From Symbiodinium natans (Eukaryota > Sar > Dinophyceae > Suessiales > Symbiodiniaceae): a stretch of 64,000 nt of DNA. Position numbers and translations under genes: made by a program. Shown here piece by piece: positions 49,632 through 62,000 of this stretch. Each line of letters begins with the position of its first letter. Position 1 is the stretch's first letter. Location of the stretch: assembly GCA_905221605.1 (NCBI GenBank), contig CAJNDS010002335.1:284887-348886 (forward strand), read 5' to 3'. The notes beneath the pieces are model-generated. The model made no database searches. It was not told the DNA's origin and saw only the letters and a program-made list of their open reading frames with translations.

Positions 49632-50697
49632 CCGAGACCCCACACCAAGGCTGTCCACTGGCAAAGCCTGACTGCAACTGTGTACACTGAAGCCTTGTCT
49701 GGTTCATCCGAGTTGTGAGCAGCCCAACTCTGAAGGAAATGATAGCCCTAGACCCTTAGAAACCCTAAATGCTAGACCTTCGTCATAAACCATTTCGAAC
49801 ATTAAAGGCTCTAAGCCCCCAGCCTTCCTTCACCCCTAAACCCCCAAAAAACCCAACCCAATCAACCCGAAGTCTCTCTATCCCTAAGCCCCTAAACCCT
49901 TAAGCATATAGATCTCCTACACCCCTAAGCCCCTAAACGCTTAGGCACATAGATCTCTTACACCCCTGAGCCCATAAACTTTTAAGCACATAGATCGCCT
50001 ACACCCCTAAGCCCCTAAATCCTTAGCCTCAAAGGGGGGACCCGCCCCATGCCGCTCCAAAAACTCCCTACTTCCATCTGGCCCAGCTCCTTCGATGTGT
50101 ATCTGCCACTTGGGCTCTCTTGCATGGTTTGGTTTCTGTAGGTAGCTTGCGGGGTTTTCTGGACTTGGGGTTGAGGGTGTGATTAGCATAAGAGGGTTGT
50201 AGGATACTGCAGGGATTACTATGGTTTTTCTTGCGCTGTAGGGCTTTGAGGGCTGAAAGGGCTTCGAGGTGTAGGGCTTGGAGCCTTGTCATGGATGATG
50301 ATGTTGAGGACGTTTTCGCAGATTTCGGTTGGCGTCCTTTTTTTTTTTTTGGGGGAGGGGGGGGGGGGGGCATGAGGTTGGCTCGATGTTGAGTTCTTTG
50401 GGTTGCAGGGCTGCGGCCGTGGGAGGCTGGTAGCTTTTCACTTCTTGCGACCCCAAACCCTAGCCCTGAAGCCCTGTGTGTGCATCCTTGCCTTTCCTTT
50501 GTCTTGCAGAGTTTCTTTAAGCCACGGGTGCTGTTCAGAGAATGACTGTTGGGATTGCTAGGATGTGCGAAATATGTCCTTGACGGCAGGCATGAAAAGG
50601 CAGACAGACTGATGATAAGAGGAATGGGTCTGGCAACTGCGCATAGCCAAAAAATGGACTTCGGCATTTTCATTTTGCGTAGTATGGGGGCGAAAAT
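49632..50697. other. Gene-poor spacer with CCCCTAAGCCCCTAAA-like repeats
   Basis: At 49895-50030 there are three tandem-like copies of a roughly 55-base unit built on CACATAGATC and CACCCCTAAGCCCCTAAA. A poly-T then poly-G run lies at 50338-50370. No gene recognised. Confidence 0.6.
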
Positions 50698-50770
50698 GGG
50701 ACCCCTAATATAGTCCCCCAAATAGTAGCATCCCCTACCCCAAAACGGTACCCCGAGTATCGTAAACCAC
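50698..50770 (+). repeat. Short dispersed repeat, copy 2
   Basis: GGGACCCCTAATATAGTCCC and CCCCCAAATAGTAG match 37770-37847. A long minus-strand open frame (50068-50862) runs over it, but its composition shows no known domain. Confidence 0.65.
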
Positions 50771-53700
50771 CATATAGTGGGCACAGGGACCAGATTCAGG
50801 TCCTTCGAATCCTTCAGGGTGTCGGGCTTGAAGCATCGAATGGCAAGGGCTGTGTAATTCATGCCAAGGAGGAGGCCGCCGCCACTGCAGACCGAGAAGG
50901 AGTGGACAGCGCATCATGACATATCATGACAATTGCTTCAACAAGAGCATTCAAGTTAGCTGCTGCTAACTGCTAGCTCGGCGCACACTGCTGAGCAATA
51001 TCGGGTCCACAGCGATGTCTTTGCTCACTGGGGTTGCAGGTAGCCGGGCGCTGACATGACTGAAGCAAGCCAAATCAGCACAATGAGGCCTAAAATGCCC
51101 ACCCCCCAAAACCCCTTTAACAAGCACAACAACCGAAGCAGCCCGTCGCAGGAGTGTAATCAGCACCACTGCTTCGAACACCCGGAGCAGTCAGAATGCA
51201 GGGGCCTGTGTCGCCGCAAGGCTCCGGTGCAGAGCTGCCTTCACTTCTACAGTTTGGGTTCGTGTTCCTTGGGTGCCAGAATTCCCGAGCTTCACTGCAA
51301 GAGTCAGTTCCCTAAACCCTGAGCCGCTCGAGCCCGACAGTCTGCCCCACTCCCTCCACGTGCGAGCTCTGGGTTATGGCATAATCCCTTAAAAAAGCCA
51401 CGCCAACCCCTTTCGAAAAACCAGGGGGCTCACCTTTAAACAACTGCCAGCAAATACCCTATCGCCTATCACCTTTAACCCGACACCTGCAAGCCTCATA
51501 CAGCTGCACCTGACAGCCAGACGTTGCGGGCAGGTTGAGATGAAGCGCGTGGAGGAGATTCAGCCACTCGGGGCCTTTTTTTTAGTATGCAGAAACATGT
51601 TGCAACCCTGAAGCCCTTTACAGCAAGCCCTGGAATCTTCAAAACACAAGGGTCCAAAGCTGTGTCGGCATTAGGCCCATTAAGCAGGAGCCCAGCCCGC
51701 CTGAAGTGAAGCTGAGCGACTTGCGCCGCCGGCCGGGGGGGGGGGGGGGTAGCTGCCTGCTGCCTGAAGCCCTCGAAAAAGAGAGAGGGGTGGGCATCCA
51801 AGTGAGAGTCCGCGAAGGGGCTGACCTAGTCCACGAGAGGCGAGCCCTTGAAATTAAACAACTTTGAAGCCCTACACACAGTATTATAGTAATCTGCAAA
51901 GCCTGCGCGTCATACGCTTACACCCTCAGACTCTGTGCGTCCGGAGTGTCAGCTAGGCAGGGCAAGCAAACAAACCTAGCTCCTAAACCCTATACCCCGT
52001 GAACCCCTAAGCCCTAAGCCCAAAACACCCTGAGGCTGCGAGCTGCTGGCAAGTACCGCAGCTCGGCTACATTGTGGGCCCTGAGCTACCCGAAGTTTGG
52101 GGATTTGGGGTTCCGAAACGTCGAGCCCGCATGCAAACAAAAGGTTTGCGGAACCTGTCAAGGGTTTTGGGCATGTTCTGGGGCGTTAGCAAAATGACGT
52201 TCATAGGCGTCAACCCCAAGCCGCCCAAGCCTGTTGAGGCTTGAAAGGCTTCGCCCAAGGGCTCTGTCTGCAGGGCTTTCGGAACTGAATCGGGGGATTG
52301 AGGACCCCCTCCTGCCACTCCACCCCCACCCGTTCTTCAACGGCTCCCCACCCCCTCCCCATAGTTCACAAAGTTTACAAGACTATCCTATCCCAGTGCC
52401 TCAAACCCAGGCAGCCAAAGCAACATCCAGGCCAAGGAGGTCGAGCCGCAACCTCAAGATTTGGGTTGTGGGCTTTTCAGGTCAGTGAGTGGGAGGGGGA
52501 GAGCGCGAGATGTTCGGGGGCTTCTTGTTCAGGTGGTGGGGACAGCATTCAGTCCGTCCTGGGGTTACCCTGTGTATTCTTTTTCGGGGGGGATCTGTTG
52601 CTCTGCTTTGCAGTCCAGAGGGCGTGAGACTCCTGGAATGATCTGCTTTGTTTCCTGTGCTAGCGGAGCCATGCATAGAAGCATCATGAGGAACAAGAAG
52701 GAGGAGCAGAAGACCAGCTGTATGTGTTGGGGTCGGTTAAGGCGGCAGGTTGTGATGCGCAGTTGGCGGAGAGACCCGGAAAGTAGAGGCAATTCAGTAG
52801 CCACCTCCTCCCCTCCCCCATGATGGTGAGACCCTTCCCTGTGGCGCAAGCTGTAGAAGCTCAGCACCCCTACTGGCGGTGTTTGCTGCATAGAGTCTCG
52901 TTCAGCTGTGCTATTTACTTGGCGAAGATTTACAGGAGTGTTGGAAATACCAGCTCTCGGCCCATTTGTGAGTGCGATGATGAACACTCCTTAGGCGAGG
53001 CAGGGAATCTTTGGCTCCCCAAGAATGCGTGATGGAAGTCACCCAAGAGACGACTATGACTATGCAAGACGCTGCCCCTTAAGCGGGCCACTGAAGAAGC
53101 GCCTCTACAACTCTTTGGTTCTTGCGCAACCACGATAAGAACTTCAACTCTCAGCCCCTCCAAACCCCCCCCCCCCCCCCCTGCGCCCTTTTCTTGGTGA
53201 GCCCTTGATCAACGGCGTGAGGCTCGCCGTCCAGCAGAAGGATGAGCCACCTCCAGCGGAATGCCCCTTCAGGCATGGACATAGGAGTGGGGCTTAAAAC
53301 TAGGTGACAGTGTCGAGGGGCCCTGAACCCTGAACCCTAAACCCTAAAGCCCTAAACACTACTCTCCAAGCAAGTAGTGTCACTGAATTGGCGAACTGGA
53401 AGCTGGTATCACCTTGCCGATCTTAGCCATACGAGCTGAGGAGGCCTGTATCAGGATCATGGGACAGTGTACCTCGCCTGGCTTGTCCGAGTGTGAGCGA
53501 TTAAACCCTAAACCGGTATGGTGGGCGTGAGTGAGGGCTCATCGGGCATGGCCCCGTGGATCCTTTGGAGCTTGGAAAGATGCAAGCCGAAAAGGCTCGG
53601 ACCCTACACCTTCCAGCCAAAAACCCTGCAAAACACAAGATCGTCCCGATTTCACGGACTCAGTTTTTTTCTGAAAACTTCGGCTACCTCTTTTGGCTGT

Positions 53701-56700
53701 TAACATGCCGTTGTCCCCCTGAGGCCTTGAAGCATCGCAAAACAACAGTCTTCTCAACACGCGAGCCGGTGTCATGCTCTCGCACCTTGCAAAAAGCGCG
53801 ACGGCAAGCATCGGGGTTCAAGTTTACTCAGCAAAAACCCCTCGTGCCAGCGCAGCCCTCCAAAACTATCCGCAAAACCGCGACTTTTCGACATCGCCTC
53901 CGTCCCACTAAAATCACTAGAAGCAATGCAAAAACAGCTGCACGACGGCAACAGTGGGGGACTGCGCGTAATGATATTTGATAGCGGTCATTACTATTTT
54001 CTGCAGAAAGGGTCGAAGATTGACAAGATCGCACGGAAGGGTCCGCGGAAGGTGTGGCGCTCGCAGAAAGCTTTTTCAGGATTTCTGTCAGCTATCTATA
54101 CTATACGCCAGTTGCTACTTCGGGACTGTATTGCGAACACCCGACATGCCGGCAAACATACGAATCGCGCTCCTGACGGAAGCTCCGCGGAAGGCGACGG
54201 GTCGTTTGGAAGCCAATGCCTCTCCCGGTTCTATGCTTCCTGACTCATGACTAATGACTAAGCCCTAGACCCTAGACCCTAAACCCACCATATATCAGAG
54301 ATAGCGCCGAGTAAACCCACCACATAGCCCTGTACCCTTAACCCGTCACCCCGACCCCTCGATCCTTACTCCCCAAGCCCTAACCCTCTCAACCCTAAAA
54401 CCTAGGGGTATCTGGACATCATACACACTCAGGTTGCTGATTTCTGTTTATGGTGAAGGGTGCCGGGTGGAGTCGCGTATTTCCGTGGATAGAATGCGTG
54501 AATTCGGTTCGCAGAAGATCAGAACGTCCATCGATTCATGCTTGAGAAAAACACTGCTTGGATGCAGACAGGAAGATAAGCATGTTGCAAAGGGTGTTAA
54601 GCAGATCTTTGGTGTTGTGGCCAGGGCATGCAAGATCGCGCAGTTGCGCCACAAGAAGGACACGATGCCGGAGGGCGGGGCTTTCGCGGTTTCTGGGGCC
54701 GTCGTGCAGGGTCCAAAACCAAGCTAAAAGCATCGTCAACAACATCCTGCTTCAGCCTCCAGGCCTGTGCCCCCCCCCCCCCCCCCAGTTTGCCCACAAC
54801 ACAAGATCGGGCTAGGACAAGGTTGAGCAAAAACAAACAGACTGCTGTAGGGCAAAGCACAAAGCAGGCCTGCAACAGTCATTGGAAGCCCTCTTTCCCT
54901 TGCGGCGAGGACGTCGGCATACTAGAGACCAATGTTCCCATGGATGAGTCGCGACTCGTCGAGATTCGCTGGTCTTCTGTGTTGGGGGGGCTTGTTCAGG
55001 TTAGGGCCAAAAGTCTTTGCCTTGCTTATTCATGCATCTGCTGAAGGCAGCACTTGAGGAAAAACTTTGCAGTGCCACATGATCACCGGGGATTCATGCA
55101 GTACTGTAACTACACTTCCTTTAACGTGCTCAACTAGCTCTCTCTCTCTCATGTGCTGCGCTACACTGCCTGTTGGCTCCTGTGTTGGTTGTTGTTTTGT
55201 GAGGTGGCATGAGATAGTGTGAGCGGTGGTTGCTGAAACTTCGCTGGCACGGATGACTGTGCAAATCTTTTGAGCTCAATCATGCATGACAAGCAAAGTA
55301 CGCACAGACATGGTGTGTTCATAGTGTGATGTCAGGCAAATCCCTGTTTCCCTCGAGGCCCCGGAACCCGAAGCAACAATGCCCTCTCCCCGTAGACCGC
55401 TAAAAACCTAGACCGCATGTCCCAGGGACCCCGATGGCTCGATGGCAGCATTTAGATTGCCTGGGGGTGGGTGGGGGTTAAGAAGTTGGGTTGATATCAG
55501 GTCAAGGGCGTCAAGGTGAGTTTGCCCACTTCCGACAACTCTACATTCATGTGTTGTCCAGCGGCCTGTGCTGGTGCTGAGCGCTCCAAGGATGATCTGC
55601 GGTTCAAAAGGCACCCCGAGGGATGGCACCCGTAAGGCGCAGGTAACGGGTCAGATGTGCCTTGAATCATCTCGCCCAATCGAATCGCCCATTCAGATCA
55701 GTCAGCTCAGCCGATTGAATCGTCGCCCTAGCCGGTTACCCACACAGGAGGTCGTCCACTGTCGGTGGGCACTGGAGGGGTCTGGCGGGGATGCTGTTTT
55801 AGACTAGGCAAGCAAAGACTATTTTGCGCAAGAGCAAAGAAAAAAACCATGGATTTGAAAGCTTGCAATTCCGCACGCCTTGGTCGACCAAAGGCTATGG
55901 TTTGCTGTACTGCTGGTGAAGAAATTTCTAGCATATCGAGAAGATTTTGGTGTTTATTCCCTTGAGGCTGGATAAGGCCTGTCGTATGGTGCGGTATGCG
56001 TAGATAACGTGGCCGGATTCGTGGTGTCCCTGCACGGAGTGGTTCGTCCAACTATCCCGAATTGTTCGAGGTTCGCGATCTGGGCTCCTGGAATCCGGCC
56101 TAGGGCCTTGGGTCATTGTCCTGGGCCTGCCACCCCAAAGGCTGTGGGCAGTGTCCAGAGCTTGTGCCATTTATCGGCTTAGCCTTGGGGCTATGGAGTT
56201 GAAGTGAGGTTGTTTGGGGGGCTGGGGTTGAGGCTGTAGGCAATCTTGGAAGTAGTTTGTGAGGCTAAATTGCATGAGATTTTGGTATTGTGGCCGGCGT
56301 CCCGCGCCATTCCTCTCTTCGGTTGGGGTGTGGAGTTGGCAGCGAAGTGCCATGGCACTGTCCGCATTGCCGCAGAATCTGCTAGGTGCATTCTCTGGCA
56401 CAGAGGGCTAGGTTTTCGTGTCGGGGTCACCTATACCGTGCGATTCAGCGAATCCTCCGTTGCAGCTGTTCAGATCAGATCCGCTCTGTAGCTTGAGAGA
56501 TACTTACGCGTTTGTACTTTTACTATCCTGCCCGCCGACTTCCCAATGTTCGGATTCTTGGGAGCATTGGGGGAGCAAGTTTGGATTTTTTCTTCCGGTG
56601 CATCATGCGTGCATGTCACGATTGACTCGATTAAGTTCCATGACAAATACGGCCCTGAGCCCCATGTGAGCACAAGCCTAGGGTTTGAAAATGGTTGTTG

Positions 56701-56936
56701 AATAACCATGTGGACCTACAGATTGGCTTTGATATAAAGATCCGCGTGTGACATAACAGGAGAGGCGCTGAGAACAGGAAACGCATGGTGCGAGGGCTTT
56801 TTGTTGCGAGCGAAGGTGCTTTCATAGCCCTGTTCCTGCCAGACTTCTGCGCTAGGATGCTGCTTGAATTTTTCGCCGAGGGAGAATGAGATCGTGAAGA
56901 CTTGTTGTATTTCATCGTCCCGAAAGCCTACCCATA
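50771..56936. other. Gene-poor region with isolated coding-like stretches
   Basis: No complete gene is supported. The best isolated coding-like stretches on the plus strand are 53193-53275 (PLINGVRLAVQQKDEPPPAE), about 54895-54975 (GEDVGILETNVPMDESRLVE) and about 55590-55632 (DDLRFKRHPEGWHP). They could be exons of one or more unidentified genes. Long C or G runs are at about 51737-51750, 53167-53181 and 54770-54786. Confidence 0.4.
53458..53515 (+). repeat. Dispersed GTCCGAGTGTGAGCG repeat, near-identical copy
   Basis: Matches 12195-12262 closely: both share CGCCTGGCTTGTCCGAGTG and TGAGCGATTAAACCCTAAAC. The distance between the copies and their shared ending in telomere heptamers show that this is a real dispersed family. 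Confidence 0.8.
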
Positions 56937-57381
56937 GGCTGATGGTTCTTTTTTCGTATTTTTTCTGTTTTTTTTTCGTATTTTTTATGGTTTCAGGTGA
57001 ACCCTAAACCCTAAACCCTAAACCCTAAACCCTAAACCCTAAACCCTAAACCCTAAACCCTAAACCCTAAACCCTAAACCCTAAACCCTAAACCCTAAAC
57101 CCTAAACCCTAAACCTAAACCCTAAACCCTAACCCTACCCTAACCCTAACCCTAAACCCTAAACCCTAAACCCTAAACCTAAACCCTAAACCCCCCCTAA
57201 ACCCTAAACCCTAAACCCTAAACCCTAAACCCTAAACCCTAAACCCTAAACCCTAAACCCTAAACCCTAAACCCTAAACCCTAAACCCTAAACCCTAAAC
57301 CCTAAACCCTAAACCCTAAACCCAAGACCATGAAAATACGAAAAAAAAACCAGAAAAAACACGAAAAAAAAACCTGGACCC
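56937..57381. mobile_element. Telomere-repeat array bounded by inverted repeats and 9-bp direct repeat
   Basis: A 325-base CCCTAAA array (57000-57324, with a few CCCTAA and CCCTAC variants near 57130-57150) is bracketed by inverted repeats of about 50 bases. The left arm (about 56943-56992) includes TTTTTTCGTATTTTTTCTG and TTTCGTATTTTTTATGG. The right arm (57324-57374) is its near-complement, including CCATGAAAATACG and CAGAAAAAACACG. Outside them the nonamer CTACCCATA occurs on both sides (56928-56936 and 57382-57390). Inverted ends plus a 9-base duplication are the mark of a cut-and-paste transposon insertion (9 bases is typical of Mutator-like elements). There is no coding capacity, so it would be non-autonomous. 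An alternative is that poly-T arms arose by chance or repair. Confidence 0.72.
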
Positions 57382-57390
57382 CTACCCATA

Positions 57391-59008
57391 TGTAAGAAAC
57401 AATCAGGCCCAAGGGGAAGTGCCGAGCTTCTCGCTGTGTTGCATCAAGTTCGGGAAAGTTTCGGACATGTCCCCGTGGCCATTCCGGTGAAATTTGTAGG
57501 CCCATTGTTTGGCAGTGGTGCCGACCCACAATGAGGGTGGCAGTTTAAACCTCAGAGCCCAGGGATTACACGCGCCGTGGCCGCCTTCCTCCCGCTGGCG
57601 GCCGCTGCGCTGCGAGACCCGCGGAAGGTGGCGGTGGAGTTCAGACCAGGCCCTGGCATGCCAAAAGGTCGAGGTTTCAGGGTCTTCTAAGGGTTCGGGG
57701 TTTAAGGGGTCGGGTTATCGAGGCGGGCGAAGTCTCCTTGAAAAAGGGTCGAGTTCTAGTAGTGAGCTCCTGCTCCCAGCTGCTGAGGACGAGTCTGGCT
57801 TCAAAAGGGGGCCAGGGCTGATAGGAGCTTGGGGGTCAGGCTCAATTTCTAGCACGTATCATTGCAGCGTGGTTCCTCTTTGTGTGGGTTTAAGACGTCT
57901 ACGGTCTTTTGGCATTGTTCTGCAGAATCCTGCAAAACCCCAAGCAACCTTTCCTCCTCCTCCTCCTCAACCTAGCAGCCTCGACCTCGCGTATTCCCAA
58001 ACCTCCAACCTCCAACATGGCCGACATTCAAAAGCTCAGCCCCGCAAAAGGCCGACACTCAAAAGTAGGAAACAACCTTGAACCTAAAGCCCAAAAACAC
58101 AACCCTAGAACCCCCCAGCCCTTCAACCCTGAACTCCTTTTCCAGACACCGGGTCCACAGAAGAGCACGGCACTCAGACGGGCGAAAGGGTCGCCCTGGC
58201 CCCGGATGCTTGGATGCCTTGAGCCATTTCGGGCCTTTGGGCACGCGATTCGTGCTCCATACCTGCTGTACGACACTCAACGCGAGCTTTCGAATTTCGG
58301 AGGTGAAGCAAGACATCGGAAACACCAGGTTTAGGGAAGAAAAGGGCTGATGCAGAACATGACAGAACTAGAGAGGAGCCCCGAAAATGTTGGGGGGTTG
58401 CGGATGGGGGCGAGGGGTTGCAGCCTTCCGCAGCCCCTACGGTTTTTTCAGAGGGGTCTCACCGACGTACTATCGGTGAACCTCGTTATGACGGCCCCAG
58501 AGACTCGCCCGCAATCCTTTGGCTTATAAAAAACCCGCCGCCACCTTTTTCAGACGAAACTTTGAACTATAAGCCCACCGCGATGACAGCACTGAGAGCG
58601 TTGGCTCCAAAATAGACCCTTTGAAAAAGAATTGCCGAGGACTCGCCCGAGTCGTTGGACGTAGCCGGCTTCTTGCCCCTGTGCTCAGAGGAGATTGTGG
58701 AGGACACCTGCCTCTGAGCTGCCGTGAGAAGTTCTTGGGTTGTTCCACAAAGGTTTCAAGGGTTCGGGTGTTGGCATTGAGGGTATTTTCGACATTTCGC
58801 TGGGGGCGAGGTTTGTGGAGGCCCCTCTCGCGAAGAAGCTTGAAGGCGGAATTGACCTGAGTGCTTGGCTTGACGACAAGCCCTGAGTGATGTGCCTTTG
58901 GGTATTCCGGGCACACAAAATTTCCCGAAGCCCCATACACCCCTAGAAGTTAACCCCAGAAGCCCTGTAGAGCCCTTAGAAAAGCGCGACATAAAGCCCT
59001 AGCCCCAG
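57391..59008. other. Spacer with one coding-like stretch
   Basis: At about 57567-57655 the plus frame reads ITRAVAAFLPLAAAALRD and then PRKVAVEFRPGPGMPK, preceded by CCCAG, which could be an exon. The rest holds overlapping frames on both strands (58028-58334, 58524-58992) with no recognised motif. Confidence 0.4.
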
Positions 59009-62000
59009 GTCTCCTTCTCAACGCCGACGAGAAGCATGCGGATGGTGACGACTGGACCACCTCGGAGCAGCTAGAAGAGCAGCCTGCCCGAAGTACCTGG
59101 CTGTAGGGCTTGCTTTCCACTACGGGCCTTGGGGCCGTCGGGCCCATCCACATCTACATCTATACCATCCACATCTGCTCCCCTTGCTATGTCAATTGTC
59201 AAAAAGCCCCCGAATCTGAGCAACTTGGGTAGGAGCCCGGCACTGCGCCGGGCGCCCATGCCCCTCTGCTTTGTTGAGAAGAAAGGCAGCTTGCCAGCTA
59301 CAAGGGTGGCATGGCGGAGCTTCCTGGATCTGCCTTGAGAGAGAGGGTTTAGGGTTTAGGGTTTAGGGTTTAGGGTGAGTCAGCTTTTCTTATGGGGTTT
59401 GGGCATGGGGCTTAGGGCTTCGGAGTTGGGGTTAAGCTTCATTTTGGCGGCATCTGCGGGGCTGGGCGCGTCGCAGTTTACCAAAACTGATTGGGGAAGA
59501 GTCAAGGTTTGAGTCAGTTGACCTCAACAGATGTGATTGACCTCAACAAACTATGATCTCGTTGGAAATTGTTTTGTTTTTGTAAGCCCAAGCGAATATA
59601 TTCAACCTAGTCTTTTGTGTTAAGGGGTTTTACAGCAATAGCCTAAGACACAGGTATACACAGGTCATCTGACACTCAGTCAGTCGCCTCCGGCCGAGCC
59701 TCCATGTCAGCCTGGGTAAAGTCAAGAACCCGAAATCCTACATCAACATCTCATCGTAACTCTTAACAGCTTCGGACCTTGAACCGACGAAGCTGCCAAA
59801 GTCCTGCAATGTTTTAAAGGTTCTGGGAGGCACTCGGCGTCCCTCAGAACAAGAAGACGGAGAACGGCGAGGATTTTTGGGTAGAGTGCCATCAGCTCTG
59901 CGAGGCGGGAGGGTAGCGGTAAGCTTCGTAATCACCAATACAAAAACTCATACATGTAATGATTGTTTTTTAAATGGTTATGTAATATGGTAGCAAACTA
60001 GTGTTTTTTGCAATTGCCTAAGACCACAATGCGTTGACAATACAAGCGTCGGGAAAGTATACACACATAAAACTCAGCATCACGGTATAAGAATAACCAT
60101 AAAAAGACATTAGTATGGCAATGGAACAATATTATATACATATAATCGTATAAATGTTCAGGATTATATAAAACAATACGACAAGAAAACATATTATTCA
60201 TAAGATAATACAATAATGTATAAAACCTTAATATACCAAGGTAGAAACATAACACTTGTTATATGGTTTTACAAGAATGTTGAATATGATACACATGATA
60301 TGATCATTGATAATTCAAATTTCAGTATATGCCATTCCAGTCATATAAAAATTGTATTCATACAATCTACAGTCATATAATCGTGTAATAATGTTGTAGT
60401 AGAACAATAGAACAGCACAAGTATCACACTGCATTAATATAACAGTATAAGAATATAAGAACATAATTGTAGAAGGCGTTTGGACACAGGCTCCATGATT
60501 TCAGCATTGCACCGGATGTGCGTATGTATGCGGCGCGTGCTCTGGCAATGCACAAGACAGGCTGTGGTGAGCTATGTGAAGAATGTGGCAATATGCCCAC
60601 CAGCAAGTGGCTGAGCAGTTCCATTGGCAATGACAGTTTTACGATAAAATCCCTCAAACAGCCTGAAGCCATGGGGTTTGGGGCCAACATATCCTAGGCC
60701 CGAAGCCCTTGAGAACGTGTTCTTTTTGCAGAAGCAAGACACATGCCAAGCAGGCATAAGTAAGCATGGCAACTGACTGGGCAGTTTCTAAGGCGACATT
60801 TCCTGCTACAGCATTGGGGGGGAGTCGTACTGCGACCTCGACGTCCGGCCATCGATTTTGAAGCAGCAGGGGCCAACAGTGGACAAGGACATGCCGGACT
60901 TCGGCGACAAGGCCCTTCGAGCAGTCCTAAACTCCGAGCCCCAAGGAGACCTCAAGCCCGAGATTGCCCAGAACCCTAGTACAATGTAAATGTAAATCTA
61001 TACAATCACATGACATGCATAAATGTTGTAGTTGCCCCGAGGATTTCTTGCAGCAGATTGATGACGACTCCCCGCAGCCCAAGATGAGGGGCAGAGAGCC
61101 TTGGCTCAAATTGGCTGAAGGATGCCGCGCTTGGGCTCCGACTAAAGCCTGCACAACCGTAAAAACTCAATAGTATAATCAAATAGTATCGCAAAACCAT
61201 AAACTGTGTGTATATATATATATATATATATGCTACCCACAAAAGTATTTAGGGAATTGGGGGGTTTTCAGGATTCAGTGGACTGGTGCGGCCAGCTTAG
61301 CCCAAGTCATTTCCGTCAAGTGTCCTTCGTCGGGCAAGTCCCAATCCAAACGAGTGGAGGAGGTGCTTGGATCGCAATGTCAGGCTACTGGGAAAGGGCG
61401 ACATCTTTAAGTGATGCAAAACTGGGCGAAACAGATCGCAGACCTCTGCTCGACTTCCAGCTCCTTTGCGCAACCGCCTTGCGATATCCACTTAGAGATC
61501 TATCTATTGCGTCCATCTTTTGAGTTCATCAAGTTCTCTTAGTCCAAATTGCGGGAACGGTCCAAAAGCGAGAGAGGTGTGCACCGCGTTTACGCATGTC
61601 CCCCGACTAGAAAGATGAACACAGGGGCCGGGGCGCTTTTTGGGAAGCCCTTGTTGTTGTCTTATTAAGAAGGTTTGATAGACGTTTGAGCATCTTGTGC
61701 TCAAGGCCTTGCCAAGGATTCCCAAGAAGCAAGCTGTTCCTGTAGCGCATCATCATGCTAAGTGTCGGGTACACCCTCAGGAGATGCCAAAGGAGGAGCA
61801 CGAGCTCGTCCACTACCACCTCTGGGAGATGGTTGAGCGTGTGGCCAACCTCTTCCGCATCTATCCTACTGAGAGGCGAGCATCCCATTGGTTTTGTGTT
61901 ATGGGCCAATGGGAGGAGGGGGTGCTTAATTTGAGCTTTGGGAGGTGTGTGGAGGACGCTTCCTGAGCCAGTTCTTGGAATGCATACAACTCTCGAAGCC

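Noticed and set aside
49149-49718. GCGHCKAM in a 189-residue frame, resembling a thioredoxin-type CGHC site
   Set aside because: The surroundings lack the expected WC..C context and fold residues, and there is no supporting exon. Most likely coincidence.
50068-50862. 264-residue minus-strand open frame
   Set aside because: It runs through a poly-C/poly-A tract and across a short dispersed repeat; composition is not protein-like and no domain is seen.
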